In this document: positions 46,408 through 56,461 of the stretch, in pieces
How positions within the stretch are numbered: position 1 is the first letter of the stretch
How the letters are laid out: every line of letters starts with the position of its first letter
Position numbers and translations under genes: made by a program
Origin: Colwellia maritima
GTDB lineage: Bacteria > Pseudomonadota > Gammaproteobacteria > Enterobacterales > Alteromonadaceae
Length of the DNA: 64,000 nucleotides
Direction: 5' to 3'
Assembly (NCBI RefSeq): GCF_022669015.1
Contig: NZ_JAKKSL010000004.1
Location: 62,001-126,000 of the forward strand
The notes under the pieces: model-generated
What the model was told of the DNA's origin: nothing
What the model saw: only the letters and a program-made list of their open reading frames with translations
Databases searched by the model: none

Positions 46408-47265
46408 ATGAGCAAAAGTAACATGTCAGATCCGAAGTCACATTCACAGAAAAATAATTTATTAGATCAAGTACGTATTGTACTGGTTAATACCTCTGAT
46501 TGCCGAAATATTGGTAGTGCGGCACGAGCAATGAAAACGATGGGCTTAAGTCAATTAATATTAGTTGATCCAATCGAAATGCCAAATGGCCAGGCTCAAG
46601 CCCTCGCGGCAGGGGCAACAGATGTACTAGCGAATGCAAAAGTGGTTAGCACGCTGAGTGAAGCCATTGAAGATTGTGGTTTAGTGGTGGGTACAAGTGC
46701 ACGTTCACGCACACTACCTTGGCCTATGCTCGAACCACGTGGCTGCGGTGAAAAGTTAATAGTAGAAGCGTGTGAATATCCTGTTGCATTAGTCTTTGGC
46801 CGTGAAAGTAGCGGATTAACTAATGATGAGCTGCAACTATGTCATTTTCATGTACAGATACCTGCTAACCCAGAATACAGTTCATTGAATTTAGCCATGG
46901 CGGTGCAAACACTGAGTTACGAAGTTCGTACGAGTTATTTGTTATCTATTGATAACCAACAACAAGAGCGAAGCACAGGTAATGGTCAATATATAGGCAA
47001 GAAGATAAACGCGAAAAGTGAAGATGATGAAGTTTACCCGGTAACGGAAGAAACAGAACGTTTTTATCAACATTTTGAAAATGCACTAATCTCTACCGGT
47101 TTTATTGTTGATAGTCACCCTGGTTTAGTGATGACTAAGTTGAGACGCTTATTTAATCGTGCTCGTCCTGATGTAAAAGAAGTAAAAATGATGCGTGGCA
47201 TTCTTGCATCAATTGAAAGGGCGTCTATTGAAAAAGCCCCAACAGAAAAAACTTCAGATAAATAA
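46408..47265 (+). CDS. trmJ: tRNA (cytidine/uridine-32-2'-O)-methyltransferase TrmJ
   Basis: A SPOUT-family methyltransferase. [22 protein letters not shown], the knot motifs [20 protein letters not shown] and [22 protein letters not shown] are typical. It methylates ribose 32 of several tRNAs. The 285-residue protein is slightly longer than E. coli TrmJ, with an extra polar N-terminus and a repetitive C-terminal tail ([17 protein letters not shown]). It is divergent from suhB and leads into cysE-iscR. Confidence 0.93.
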   Translation: MSKSNMSDPKSHSQKNNLLDQVRIVLVNTSDCRNIGSAARAMKTMGLSQLILVDPIEMPNGQAQALAAGATDVLANAKVVSTLSEAIEDCGLVVGTSARSRTLPWPMLEPRGCGEKLIVEACEYPVALVFGRESSGLTNDELQLCHFHVQIPANPEYSSLNLAMAVQTLSYEVRTSYLLSIDNQQQERSTGNGQYIGKKINAKSEDDEVYPVTEETERFYQHFENALISTGFIVDSHPGLVMTKLRRLFNRARPDVKEVKMMRGILASIERASIEKAPTEKTSDK

Positions 47266-47292
47266 ACAAAAATGTAAAGGAAAGGAAAGACT

Positions 47293-48147
47293 ATGTTCGA
47301 CCGCATGAAAGAAGACATTAACAGTGTTTTTGACAGAGACCCTGCAGCACGTACAACATTTGAAGTGTTGCTTAATTACCCTGGGTTGCATGCTATTTGG
47401 ATACACCGTCTTAGTCATCGATTATGGCGTGCAAATTGGAAATTATTAGCGAGAGTATTATCCACTTTTTCTCGATGGTTAACTGGTGTGGAAATTCATC
47501 CAGGTGCGAAACTTGGTCGTCGCTTCTTTATTGATCATGGTATGGGTGTTGTTATAGGAGAAACGTCTGAAATAGGTGACGATGTCACCTTGTATCATGG
47601 TGTTACACTCGGTGGTACAAGCGGAATCTTTGGTAAACGTCACCCAACGCTAGAAGATAATGTTGTTATTGGTGCAGGGGCACAAGTGCTTGGCCCTATT
47701 ACGATAGGGAAAGGCGGGAAAGTTGGCTCTAATTCTGTTGTGGTAAAAGATTTACCTGAAAATGCAACGGCAGTGGGGATTCCTGCACGTATAGTGAATA
47801 GTAATAAAAATGCTAACTCCTTATTAGACAGTGAACTAAACGAAAAACTTAATGGTCATTTAGACAAAGAATCTCGTGATGAAGCAGCAAGAAAATTTGG
47901 TTTTGATGCTTATGCTGTGTCTGCCGATAGTCCCGATCCTGTTGCAAAAGCAATCGGTCGTTTGTTAGATCACATGCATTTAATGGATGCGCGTGTATCT
48001 TCACTTTGCAAAGAAGTGAATCAACTTGGGGGGAATATTTGCCCTAAAGATTTGCCTGAGTTGAAAGTGGGTGAGTTTGTTGAAGATGAAAAAGCAGCGG
48101 CGAAACGAAGACAAACGAAGGTTGAAAGTTTTGATCCTGAAATATAA
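47293..48147 (+). CDS. cysE: Serine O-acetyltransferase
   Basis: The enzyme acetylates serine with acetyl-CoA for cysteine synthesis, supplying the sulfur donor amino acid for the neighbouring IscS. The left-handed beta-helix hexapeptide repeats run from [20 protein letters not shown] through [20 protein letters not shown] to VGIPAR. The catalytic His lies in IDHGMG. The C-terminal extension of about 100 residues after the hexapeptides (ending VESFDPEI) is longer than in E. coli CysE and is typical of the isc-linked group. The RBS AGGAAAGGAAAG is strong. Confidence 0.94.
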   Translation: MFDRMKEDINSVFDRDPAARTTFEVLLNYPGLHAIWIHRLSHRLWRANWKLLARVLSTFSRWLTGVEIHPGAKLGRRFFIDHGMGVVIGETSEIGDDVTLYHGVTLGGTSGIFGKRHPTLEDNVVIGAGAQVLGPITIGKGGKVGSNSVVVKDLPENATAVGIPARIVNSNKNANSLLDSELNEKLNGHLDKESRDEAARKFGFDAYAVSADSPDPVAKAIGRLLDHMHLMDARVSSLCKEVNQLGGNICPKDLPELKVGEFVEDEKAAAKRRQTKVESFDPEI

Positions 48148-48229
48148 AGGCTAATCACTCTTTAGATTTAGCGATGTAATTAACCCATTAATAGCACAAA
48201 AAACTACTAACATAAATTCAGTATAAGCA

Positions 48230-48254
48230 ATAGTTGATTAAAATAGTCAAGTAT
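48230..48254. promoter_or_regulatory. IscR type 1 binding site (upstream copy)
   Basis: ATAGTTGATT, a 5-bp AT spacer region, then AGTCAAGTAT match the type 1 IscR consensus (ATASYYGACT and AGTCRRSTAT halves) with one mismatch. Confidence 0.7.
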
Positions 48255-48284
48255 TGCTTTCTCATTTACTTTTCTTAGTGTAAA

Positions 48285-48309
48285 ATACTTGACTATATTA
48301 CTCAGGTAT
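48285..48309. promoter_or_regulatory. IscR type 1 binding site (central copy)
   Basis: ATACTTGACT at 48285-48294 and ACTCAGGTAT at 48300-48309 match the type 1 consensus with one mismatch (ACTC for AGTC). A weaker third copy (ATATTTGACT, then ATAGGGTTAT) directly follows at 48310-48334. Autoregulation of the isc operon by [2Fe-2S]-IscR is the established role of such sites. Confidence 0.75.
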
Positions 48310-48429
48310 ATATTTGACTATTTTATAGGGTTATGTAAAATTGCGCGCAATTAATTGTCACGCACTGCTTACAACTAAAAAAATTGTTAATAATGCCTGT
48401 CATTAAAATAGATCATATAGGCGCAAATT

Positions 48430-48921
48430 ATGAAATTAACCTCTAAAGGTCGATATGCTGTAACTGCAATGCTTGATGTTACTATGCATGCTGCACACGG
48501 ACCAGTTTCATTAGCTGATATTTCAGAGCGACAAGCGATTTCTCTGTCATATCTAGAGCAATTATTTTCTAAATTACGTAAGCACGGTTTAGTCATAAGT
48601 GTACGCGGACCAGGTGGTGGTTATCGTTTAGGACGATGTTCAGCACAAATTGCTATTGCTGACGTTATCAGTGCTGTTAACGAAAGTGTTGACGCTACAA
48701 AATGTCATGGAAAAGGCAATTGTCAAGGAGGGGAGCAATGTTTAACACACTCCCTTTGGGATGGTTTAAGCAGGCGTATTGAAGAATTCTTACAAAGTAT
48801 TTCTTTGGCAGAGCTTGTGGCTAAAAATGATGTACAAACCGTTTCTAAACGACAGGATGATATTTACATATCCGTAAATAAAGCGCCATCGTTAGAAACG
48901 ATTATCCCCATTAACTTATAA
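48430..48921 (+). CDS. iscR: Fe-S cluster assembly transcriptional regulator IscR
   Basis: A 163-residue Rrf2-family repressor. The N-terminal winged helix is [20 protein letters not shown] and [20 protein letters not shown]. The [2Fe-2S] ligands are exactly placed: C92, C98, C104 and H107 in [20 protein letters not shown]. The ATG at 48430 follows GGCGCAAATT. Type 1 sites upstream imply autorepression when Fe-S supply is adequate. Confidence 0.97.
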   Translation: MKLTSKGRYAVTAMLDVTMHAAHGPVSLADISERQAISLSYLEQLFSKLRKHGLVISVRGPGGGYRLGRCSAQIAIADVISAVNESVDATKCHGKGNCQGGEQCLTHSLWDGLSRRIEEFLQSISLAELVAKNDVQTVSKRQDDIYISVNKAPSLETIIPINL

Positions 48922-48999
48922 TGTAATCACGTTAATAGTAATCATAGATTGTTATTAACTTAATACCAGATAACTCGTACAAGTGGAGAAAGAAAGCCA

Positions 49000-50214
49000 A
49001 TGAAGCTTCCTATATATTTTGATTACTCAGCAACGACCCCAGTCGATAAACGTGTTGCAGAAAAAATGATGCAGTATATGACTAATGAAGGTCATTTTGG
49101 TAATCCCGCATCACGTTCACACAAATTTGGTTGGCAAGCTGAAGAAGCGGTTGATATTGCTCGTAACCAGATAGCTGAATTAATTAATGCTGACCCACGT
49201 GAAATTGTTTTCACGTCAGGTGCTACCGAATCGGATAACCTTGCCATTAAAGGTGCTGCTCATTTTTATAGCAAAAAAGGCAAGCATGTTATTACCTGTA
49301 AAACTGAGCATAAAGCCGTATTAGATCCTTGTCGTGAATTAGAACGTCAAGGATTTGAAGTAACGTATCTTGACCCAGAAGATAACGGGCTAATTGATTT
49401 AAATAAACTTGAAGCAGCGATGCGCGATGACACTATTTTAGTTAGCATCATGCATGTTAATAATGAAATTGGCGTGATTCAAGATATTGCTGAAATTGGT
49501 GAAATGTGTCGTGTCCGTAAAATTATATTTCATGTTGATGCTGCGCAAAGTGCAGGGAAAATCAACATTGATATGCAACATTTAAAAGTAGATTTGTTAT
49601 CTATTTCTGCCCATAAAATGTATGGACCTAAAGGTATCGGTGCACTATACGTAAGTCGTAAACCTCGTATACGTTTAGAAGCACAGATGCACGGTGGTGG
49701 CCATGAACGTGGTATGCGCTCTGGTACGTTAGCAACACATCAAATTGTTGGTATGGGTGAAGCTTGCCGTATAGCGAAAGAAGAAATGGCACAAGATCTT
49801 GCACATGTTACCGCCATGCGTGATCGCTTATGGGCAGGATTAAATGCTATGGAACAAGTATTTGTTAACGGTGATTTTGACAAACGTTATCCTGGTAATT
49901 TAAATGTAAGCTTCAACTTTGTTGAAGGTGAATCATTAATTATGGCATTGAAAGACTTAGCTGTATCTTCAGGTAGTGCTTGTACTTCTGCAAGCCTAGA
50001 GCCTTCTTATGTACTACGTGCATTAGGCTTAAATGATGAAATGGCACATAGTTCTATTCGTTTCAGTTTCGGTCGTTTCACTACAAGCGAAGAAATTGAT
50101 TATGCTATTGAATTAATACAGAAATCTATTGGTCACTTACGTGATATGTCACCGCTTTGGGAAATGTTCAAAGACGGTATTGATTTAGACTCAATTGAAT
50201 GGGCAGCTCACTAA
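49000..50214 (+). CDS. iscS: Cysteine desulfurase IscS
   Basis: IscS takes sulfur from cysteine and passes it to IscU and tRNA-thiolation enzymes. The 404-residue PLP enzyme has the same length as E. coli Isc[21 protein letters not shown] holds the PLP lysine (about K206), and [20 protein letters not shown] holds the persulfide cysteine (about C328) in its mobile loop. The frame is intact, with GTGGAGAAAG before the ATG. Confidence 0.98.
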   Translation: MKLPIYFDYSATTPVDKRVAEKMMQYMTNEGHFGNPASRSHKFGWQAEEAVDIARNQIAELINADPREIVFTSGATESDNLAIKGAAHFYSKKGKHVITCKTEHKAVLDPCRELERQGFEVTYLDPEDNGLIDLNKLEAAMRDDTILVSIMHVNNEIGVIQDIAEIGEMCRVRKIIFHVDAAQSAGKINIDMQHLKVDLLSISAHKMYGPKGIGALYVSRKPRIRLEAQMHGGGHERGMRSGTLATHQIVGMGEACRIAKEEMAQDLAHVTAMRDRLWAGLNAMEQVFVNGDFDKRYPGNLNVSFNFVEGESLIMALKDLAVSSGSACTSASLEPSYVLRALGLNDEMAHSSIRFSFGRFTTSEEIDYAIELIQKSIGHLRDMSPLWEMFKDGIDLDSIEWAAH

Positions 50215-50268
50215 CTTTTTATTCGTTTATTAGCCCCAAAAAATGTGAAACTGCTAGGAGAAATTATT

Positions 50269-50649
50269 ATGGCTTATAGTGAAAAAGTAATCGATCATTA
50301 TGAAAACCCGCGTAACGTTGGCTCTATGGATAAAAATGATCCATCTGTAGCTACTGGTATGGTTGGCGCACCCGCTTGTGGTGACGTAATGAAGCTACAA
50401 CTTAAAATTTCAGCCGATGGTATTATTGAAGATGCTAAATTTAAAACCTATGGTTGTGGGTCTGCTATTGCATCAAGCTCATTAGTAACCGAATGGGTGA
50501 AAGGTAAATCTATAGAGGAAGCAGGCGAAATCAAAAACACCGCCATAGCTGAAGAATTAGCGTTACCTCCAGTAAAAATTCATTGCTCAATTTTAGCGGA
50601 AGATGCAATAAAAGCGGCAATTGAAGATTACAAAAGCAAGAACGGCTAA
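50269..50649 (+). CDS. iscU: Fe-S cluster scaffold protein IscU
   Basis: The ATG at 50269 with AGGAG upstream gives MAYSEKVIDHYENPRNVGSM; an in-frame earlier ATG at 50245 is an artefact. Cluster ligands are C37 (APACGD), C63 (YGCGSA) and C106 (HCS), with Asp39 next to C37. LPPVK at 99-103 is the HscA recognition motif. The length of 126 residues is normal. Confidence 0.97.
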   Translation: MAYSEKVIDHYENPRNVGSMDKNDPSVATGMVGAPACGDVMKLQLKISADGIIEDAKFKTYGCGSAIASSSLVTEWVKGKSIEEAGEIKNTAIAEELALPPVKIHCSILAEDAIKAAIEDYKSKNG

Positions 50650-50700
50650 TTTTTACAGCAATACACAATTTACACCAAGACGCTAAACAGGAAAAGTAGT

Positions 50701-51025
50701 ATGTCAGTTACCATGACGCCAAGCAGCGGCAGAGCGAGTTCAATCTTTTATGGTAAACCGAGGTAAAGGCCTTGGTTTACGTTTAGGTATTAAAACAACC
50801 GGCTGTTCTGGTTTGGCTTATGTGCTTGAGTTTGTTGATGATTTAAATGAAGATGATAATGTATTTGATATTGAAAATGTAAAAATTATCATCGACACCA
50901 AAAGCTTAGTTTACCTTGATGGTATCGAGTTAGATTTTGTGAAAGAAGGCTTGAACGAAGGCTTTAAGTTTACCAATCCTAATGCGAAAGGTGAGTGTGG
51001 TTGCGGAGAGAGCTTTAACGTATAA
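50701..51025 (+). CDS. iscA: Iron-sulfur cluster assembly protein IscA (frameshifted)
   Basis: An A-type carrier that delivers Fe-S clusters. The ATG at 50701 gives MSVTMTP; then one base is extra at 50718-50724 (expected [18 protein letters not shown] read as CCAAGCA) and the remaining frame is intact: [20 protein letters not shown] and the C-terminal CGCGESF with the other two ligand cysteines. The total of about 107 residues is normal. Confidence 0.94.
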
Positions 51026-51077
51026 TTTTTTATTTAACTCTGTGCTATTTTAAACAGCTTCAGTATCTATTGTGCTT

Positions 51078-51105
51078 ATTGACTGGCGTCAACGCTGCAC
51101 TTTCC
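51078..51105 (+). repeat. ATTGAC-N4-GTCAAC element in the iscA-hscB gap
   Basis: ATTGAC-TGGC-GTCAAC followed by GCTGCACTTTCC matches the two copies in the yajC-secD spacer. It explains the unusually long (154 bp) gap between iscA and hscB. Confidence 0.55.
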
Positions 51106-51179
51106 ATGAATCTTGATAGAATAGTGTGGGGCTAAACGAAAAGCCTCTGTTACTTTAGATATAGTAGAGCAAAACTATT

Positions 51180-51707
51180 TTGAATTACTTTCAATTATTC
51201 GGCATTGACGTTAACTTCGATGTCGATTTAAATCAATTGTCACAAACTTATCAAACCCTGCAAAAAAAGGTTCACCCCGATAAATTTGCACATGCATCAA
51301 GTCAAGACCAACTTCTAGCCGTGCAAAAATCGGCCGAAATTAATGATGCTTACCAAACGTTAAAACACCCGTTAAAACGAGCAGAATATATACTTGTTTT
51401 ACGCGGTGTTGATTTGCCCAACGAACAGCATACATTTGGTGATACCAGTTTTTTAATGAGACAAATGGAACTCAGAGAAATGTTAGCTGAGGTCAAGATG
51501 GCTGAAGATGTTGATGCAGCATTAGAAAATGCACAGCAAGAACTTGAACAAGAATATCAGCAACACTTTAGTTTACTGCAAGCGCAAATGCTTGAAAACA
51601 GTGAAGCAGGTAATGCCCTTGCCTGTGATAATTTACGTAAATTAAAATTTTATCAAAAGCTTAATATTGAAATAGAACGTCTAGAAGAGAGTCTGTTTGA
51701 CGATTAA
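51180..51707 (+). CDS. hscB: Fe-S protein assembly co-chaperone HscB
   Basis: A J-protein that brings IscU to HscA. The J-domain at residues 1-75 carries the HPD motif at 32-34 (KKVHPDKFAH); the C-terminal three-helix domain (TSFLMRQMELREMLAEVKMA) binds IscU. The start is a TTG at 51180, and no ATG fits because MNYFQLFGI aligns with the family N-terminus. 175 residues. Confidence 0.95.
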   Translation: MNYFQLFGIDVNFDVDLNQLSQTYQTLQKKVHPDKFAHASSQDQLLAVQKSAEINDAYQTLKHPLKRAEYILVLRGVDLPNEQHTFGDTSFLMRQMELREMLAEVKMAEDVDAALENAQQELEQEYQQHFSLLQAQMLENSEAGNALACDNLRKLKFYQKLNIEIERLEESLFDD

Positions 51708-51817
51708 CGTGACGAAGGCAGGTTTAGTCGCGCGAAAAGACTGTTATAGACGAAATAATTTAATCAAGCGTTTTTACGTTTGTGATGACACTAACCAAAA
51801 AAGAACATAAATGAACT

Positions 51818-53703
51818 ATGGCTTTATTACAAATAGCAGAACCCGGTCAAAGTACAGTACCGCACGAGCATAGGTTAGCTGCCGGTATTGATTTAGGAAC
51901 AACCAATTCCCTGATTGCCAGTGTACAAAGTGGTGAAGCAAGCACTTTAACAGACAGTCAAGGTCGCGATATATTACCCTCTATTGTTAGTTATCAAGAT
52001 GCCCCAGAAGGTAATGGTATTTTAGTAGGAGATGAAGCAAAAGCACTTAGCGTCAGTGATCCTCAAAATACTATCGTATCGGCAAAACGATTAATAGGTC
52101 GATCATTATCCGACATACAAAGTAAATATCCTTCATTACCGTATCAGTTTTGTGGGGATGACAATCATCCTGAAATTATGACTCGACACGGAAACATAAA
52201 CCCCGTGCAAGTCTCAGCTGAAATTCTCAAAAAATTAAGTCAACGTGCAGAACAAGCATTAGGTGGTGAGCTTACTGGTGTAGTCATTACGGTTCCAAGA
52301 CATTTTGATGATGCACAAAGACAAAGCACCAAAGATGCTGCTAAATTGGTGGTGTTAATGTATTACGTCTTCTAAATGAACCAACGGCTGCGGCTGTCGC
52401 CTATGGGCCGGATTCAGAACAAAAAGGTGATCAAGAAGGGGTTATCGCTATTTATGATTTCGGTGGTGGTACGTTTGATATTTCAATTCTCCGTTTAAAT
52501 AAGGGTGTCTTTGAAGTTTTATCGACTGGTGGTGACTCAGCCTTAGGCGGCGATGATTTTGATGTAGCTGTTGTTGACTACTTAGTTGAACAAGCAGAGT
52601 TAACACGTCCTCTGTCACCCACAATTGAACGCCAATTAATGCAACAAGCTTGTGCGGCTAAAGAGCAATTAACAACGCAAACCAGTGTTGAAGTAAAGTT
52701 AAGTTTGTCTGACGATAACGTATGGACGACCATTTTAACAATTGAAACCTTTAATAGCTTGATTGCCCATTTAGTGAAAAAAACCTTAAGAGCCTGTCGC
52801 GTAAGTTTAAAAGATGCACAAATCGGTGTTGATGATGTGCTAGAAGTTGTTATGGTTGGTGGATCTACACGTGTACCATTAGTACGTACAGAAGTTGAAA
52901 AATATTTCGGCAAAAAACCATTAACGTCAATTGACCCTGATAAAGTGGTTGCTATCGGCGCGGCGATTCAAGCCGATATTCTTGCGGGTAATAAACCTGA
53001 TAGTGATATTTTATTACTTGATGTTATTCCTCTTTCGCTTGGTTTAGAAACAATGGGGGGATTAGTTGAAAAAGTTATTCCACGTAATACCACCATTCCG
53101 GTTGCTAAAGCGCAAGAATTTACCACCTTTAAAGACGGTCAAACGGCAATGGCTGTACATGTGCTGCAAGGCGAGCGAGAACTTGTTGATGATTGTCGTT
53201 CGTTAGCGCGTTTTGAATTGCGAGGTATTCCTGCGATGACCGCGGGTGCTGCACATATTCGTGTAACCTTTAAGGTGGATGCTGATGGTTTATTGTCGGT
53301 TAGTGCAATGGAAAAATCATCAGGTGTTGAATCAAGTATTGAAGTTAAACCATCGTTTGGCTTAGATGACAACCAAATTGCACAAATGCTTAAAGATTCT
53401 ATGAATAATGCCAAAGCTGATATTGATGCGCGCATGCTTAAAGAACAACAAGTTGAAGCTGCTCGTGTAATTGAATCAATTCAAGCAGCTATAACCTTAG
53501 ACAAACATTTGCTGACTGATTCAGAAAGAGAAGGAATTGAAAAAGTAATTAAGCAAGTTGCTGATATCAGTCAAGGCGAAGATGCAGATGCAATTGAAGC
53601 GGCAATTGAAAAATTAGATCAGGCAACGGCTGTCTTTGCTGAACGTCGCATGGACAGTTCAATTAACAAAGCATTAAGTGGTCAGTCGGTTGAGAAGCTG
53701 TAA
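51818..53703 (+). CDS. hscA: Fe-S protein assembly chaperone HscA (frameshifted)
   Basis: An Hsp70-family ATPase dedicated to IscU. The N-terminal nucleotide domain [16 protein letters not shown] and [20 protein letters not shown] is followed by a lost base at 52347-52352 (expected [20 protein letters not shown]), then [27 protein letters not shown] and the substrate domain. The beta-domain start [13 protein letters not shown] and [14 protein letters not shown] is normal. The total of about 628 residues. The broken site restores to GCCGGT. Confidence 0.95.
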
Positions 53704-53760
53704 CGAATAGACAATTTTTAGCCATTAGCTAAATAAAAATGACAATGAGAGAAAAGTAAA

Positions 53761-54099
53761 ATGCCAAAAATTATATTTTTACCCAATGAAGAGTTATGTC
53801 CAGAAGGCGCAGTTGTTGAAGCTGAAAAAGGCGAAAGCATATTAAACGTAGCTTTAAAAAATGATATTGGTATTGAGCATGCTTGTGAAAAGGTATGCGC
53901 CTGTACAACATGCCACGTTATCATCCGAGAAGGATTCGATTCCATAGAAGAGGGCGATGAGCTGGAAGAAGATATGCTTGATAAAGCATGGGGTTTAGAG
54001 CCAGAATCTCGACTTAGCTGTCAGTCTATCGTGGGTGACGAAGACCTAGTGGTTGATATTCCAAAATACACGGTAAATATGGTGTCAGAGAATCATTAA
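53761..54099 (+). CDS. fdx: ISC-system [2Fe-2S] ferredoxin
   Basis: An adrenodoxin-type ferredoxin of 112 residues that supplies electrons for cluster assembly. Ligand cysteines C42, C48, C51 (HACEKVCACTTCHV) and C87 (RLSCQSI) are in place, with the acidic partner-binding stretch EEGDELEEDMLD. The start follows AGAGAAAAGTAAA. It is the last isc gene: no iscX follows before the mscS gene. Confidence 0.96.
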   Translation: MPKIIFLPNEELCPEGAVVEAEKGESILNVALKNDIGIEHACEKVCACTTCHVIIREGFDSIEEGDELEEDMLDKAWGLEPESRLSCQSIVGDEDLVVDIPKYTVNMVSENH

Positions 54100-54209
54100 T
54101 CTAGTTTAATTTAAAGGACTATGAGGTAAATTCTGTCTTAATTAGTTGATAATATATAAATATTAGCTAAACTTGAGTAGGAATTTAATCGTACAAATAA
54201 AGGGTTTTT

Positions 54210-55061
54210 ATGAATGAGATAGACAATACAATGGCACTAGCCGATACGTTATCGGTGAAAGCATATGAATTAGGTTTAGAGTATGCACCTAAACTTGCCT
54301 TAGCCATTATTACGCTAATAATTGGTTTATGGATAATAAAAGGGATTAGTAAACTCGTCACACTATCGATGAAAAGCTCAAAAGTAGATCCTACGCTTAT
54401 TCCTTTTATGGATAGTTTGGTTTCATGGATTTTTAAGGTACTGTTATTTATTTCAGTAGCATCAATGGTTGGCATCGCTACAACGTCCTTTATTGCTGTG
54501 TTAGGTGCCGCAGGTTTGGCAATTGGTTTGGCATTACAAGGTAGCTTAGCAAACTTTGCCGGCGGGGTTTTAATCATGATCTTTAAACCCTATAAAGTGG
54601 GTGATTTAATAGAGTCACAAGGACATTTAGGGGTGGTTAAAGAAGTACAAATATTTAATACCATTTTAATTGCACCACAATCAAAACAAGTGATCATACC
54701 TAATGGGGCGGTATCTAATGGCTCTATTACTAATTTTACTGCAGAAGGTAAAATTAGGGTTGACCTTACTGTGGGGATTTCTTACAACGCAGATATTGAT
54801 CTTGCTAAATCCGTGCTTTTGGACGTGTTAAAAGCGAATGATAAAGTAATGACAGAGCCTGCACCTTTTGTTGGTGTTACAGGAATGGGCGATAGTTCGG
54901 TTGATCTAGCTGTTAGACCTCATTGTCATCCAACGGATTATTGGCCTGTATTTTTTGAAGTTAATGAAGCGATGAAGAAAGCGCTTGATAAAAATAACAT
55001 CAGCATTCCGTTCCCACAACGCGATGTACATTTAATTCAATCACAAATAACTCAATCATAA
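54210..55061 (+). CDS. mscS: Small-conductance mechanosensitive channel MscS-type
   Basis: A 283-residue inner-membrane channel that opens under hypo-osmotic stress. There are three N-terminal helices; the pore helix TM3 is AAGLAIGLALQGSLANFAGG with the small-residue pattern of MscS, followed by the beta domain FKPYKVGDLIESQGHLGVVK and the alpha-beta cage. The length matches E. coli MscS (286). A terminator follows. Confidence 0.95.
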   Translation: MNEIDNTMALADTLSVKAYELGLEYAPKLALAIITLIIGLWIIKGISKLVTLSMKSSKVDPTLIPFMDSLVSWIFKVLLFISVASMVGIATTSFIAVLGAAGLAIGLALQGSLANFAGGVLIMIFKPYKVGDLIESQGHLGVVKEVQIFNTILIAPQSKQVIIPNGAVSNGSITNFTAEGKIRVDLTVGISYNADIDLAKSVLLDVLKANDKVMTEPAPFVGVTGMGDSSVDLAVRPHCHPTDYWPVFFEVNEAMKKALDKNNISIPFPQRDVHLIQSQITQS

Positions 55062-55093
55062 ATTAAACCATATTTTTTGAATTGTTTTTAAAT

Positions 55094-55133
55094 AAACGCT
55101 ATATTTTTCTAAAGTATAGCGTTTGTTTTTTCT
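55094..55133 (+). terminator. Terminator after mscS
   Basis: AAACGCTATA (55094-55103) and TATAGCGTTT (55115-55124) form a 10-bp stem followed by a T-rich tail. Confidence 0.85.
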
Positions 55134-55203
55134 AAATATCTAACCTCTAGAATCAAAAAGTATTAGTACATCCTCTTACAATCAATAGTTTGCCGTAAAC
55201 ATA

Positions 55204-56400
55204 TTACCCAACCGCCGTAAGAGCCTTAATAACACCTCTAATTTCAGCTAAACCTTTCAAGCGACCAATACAAGAATACCCAGGGTTTCCCTGTTTATAA
55301 ATATCATCTAAAATTTGGTGACCATGATCGGGTCTAAAAAATATATCATTATTACCCTTTTTTCCCTCGCGTCTTTTTTCTTCATTTAACAAAGCAGAAA
55401 TCACTCTGACCATATCTACATCACTTGATAGATGGTCAGCTTCATAAAATGAACGTTGTTCATCTTTATCTTTAGCAACACCTCGTAAGTGAGCAAAATG
55501 AATACGAGATCCAAAATCTTTAGCCATTTCAGGTAAGTTATTATCTGGCCGACTACCGTAGGTTCCTGCGCATAATGTAATACCGTTTGCAGGGCTTGGT
55601 AGTGCAGAAAAGAGAATATCTAAATCTTCAGCTGTACAAATAATTCGTGGTAAGCCCAACATATCTCTTGGTGGATCATCTGGGTGAATGGCTAATTTAA
55701 CTCCTAACTGTTCAGCTTTAGGTAACACTTGTGTTAAAAATGAAAATAAATTTTTTCTTAAAATATCTTTAGTAATATTTTTGTAATTTGCTAGGGCATT
55801 TCTAAAGTTATCAAGTGTATAAGCATCAGTCATTTTACCTGGTAAACCGGCAATAATGTTTTTGGCTAATAAGGCTCTATCAGCTTCAGACATGGCTAAA
55901 AATGCAGTTTTTGCTTGTTTTATTTCTGCTGCTGAATAATCCGTTTCAGCCTGTTCACGTTGTAAAATAAATAAATCAAACGCAGCAAATTTTTGTTGAT
56001 CAAATCTTAGGGCATAACCCCCATTTGGTAATTGAAATTTCAAATCTGTTCGTGTCCAATCGATTACCGGCATAAAATTATAACAAATAGTTTTAATACC
56101 ACATTTTGCTAAGTTTTCCATGGATGTTATCCAAGCATCCACATAGCGTTGATTATCTACACGACCTAATTTAATATCTTCATGTACAGGAATGCTTTCT
56201 ACCACTGACCAAATAAGAGAGGATTGATTCTTGTTGTTTTTTTCAATTAACCCTTTATGGATCTTAATTTGATCTATTGGCCATACTTCACCAGTAGGTA
56301 TTGTGTGCAAAGCACTCACAACATCAGTAGCCCCTGTTTGTCTAATATCGGCAATCGATACAGGGTCGTTAGGACCAAACCATCTCCAAGCTTCACGCAT
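55204..56400 (-). CDS. uxuA: Mannonate dehydratase
   Basis: UxuA dehydrates D-mannonate to 2-keto-3-deoxygluconate in glucuronate catabolism, using Mn2+ or Fe2+. The 398-residue protein is intact and full length: MREAWRWFGPNDPVSIADIR, VVESIPVHEDIKLG, KLAIHPDDPPRDMLGLPRI, LCAGTYGSRPDN and FFRPDHGHQILDD, which include the metal-binding His and Cys positions. It is 61 bp downstream of the mannose-6-phosphate isomerase homologue on the same strand, so it is probably in an operon with it. Confidence 0.95.
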   Translation of the reverse strand: MREAWRWFGPNDPVSIADIRQTGATDVVSALHTIPTGEVWPIDQIKIHKGLIEKNNKNQSSLIWSVVESIPVHEDIKLGRVDNQRYVDAWITSMENLAKCGIKTICYNFMPVIDWTRTDLKFQLPNGGYALRFDQQKFAAFDLFILQREQAETDYSAAEIKQAKTAFLAMSEADRALLAKNIIAGLPGKMTDAYTLDNFRNALANYKNITKDILRKNLFSFLTQVLPKAEQLGVKLAIHPDDPPRDMLGLPRIICTAEDLDILFSALPSPANGITLCAGTYGSRPDNNLPEMAKDFGSRIHFAHLRGVAKDKDEQRSFYEADHLSSDVDMVRVISALLNEEKRREGKKGNNDIFFRPDHGHQILDDIYKQGNPGYSCIGRLKGLAEIRGVIKALTAVG

Positions 56401-56461
56401 TTAAACTCTCCACATATCATTTCTGTATTTGTATTTATTCAAAATTTTCTTGATTCGGTTA

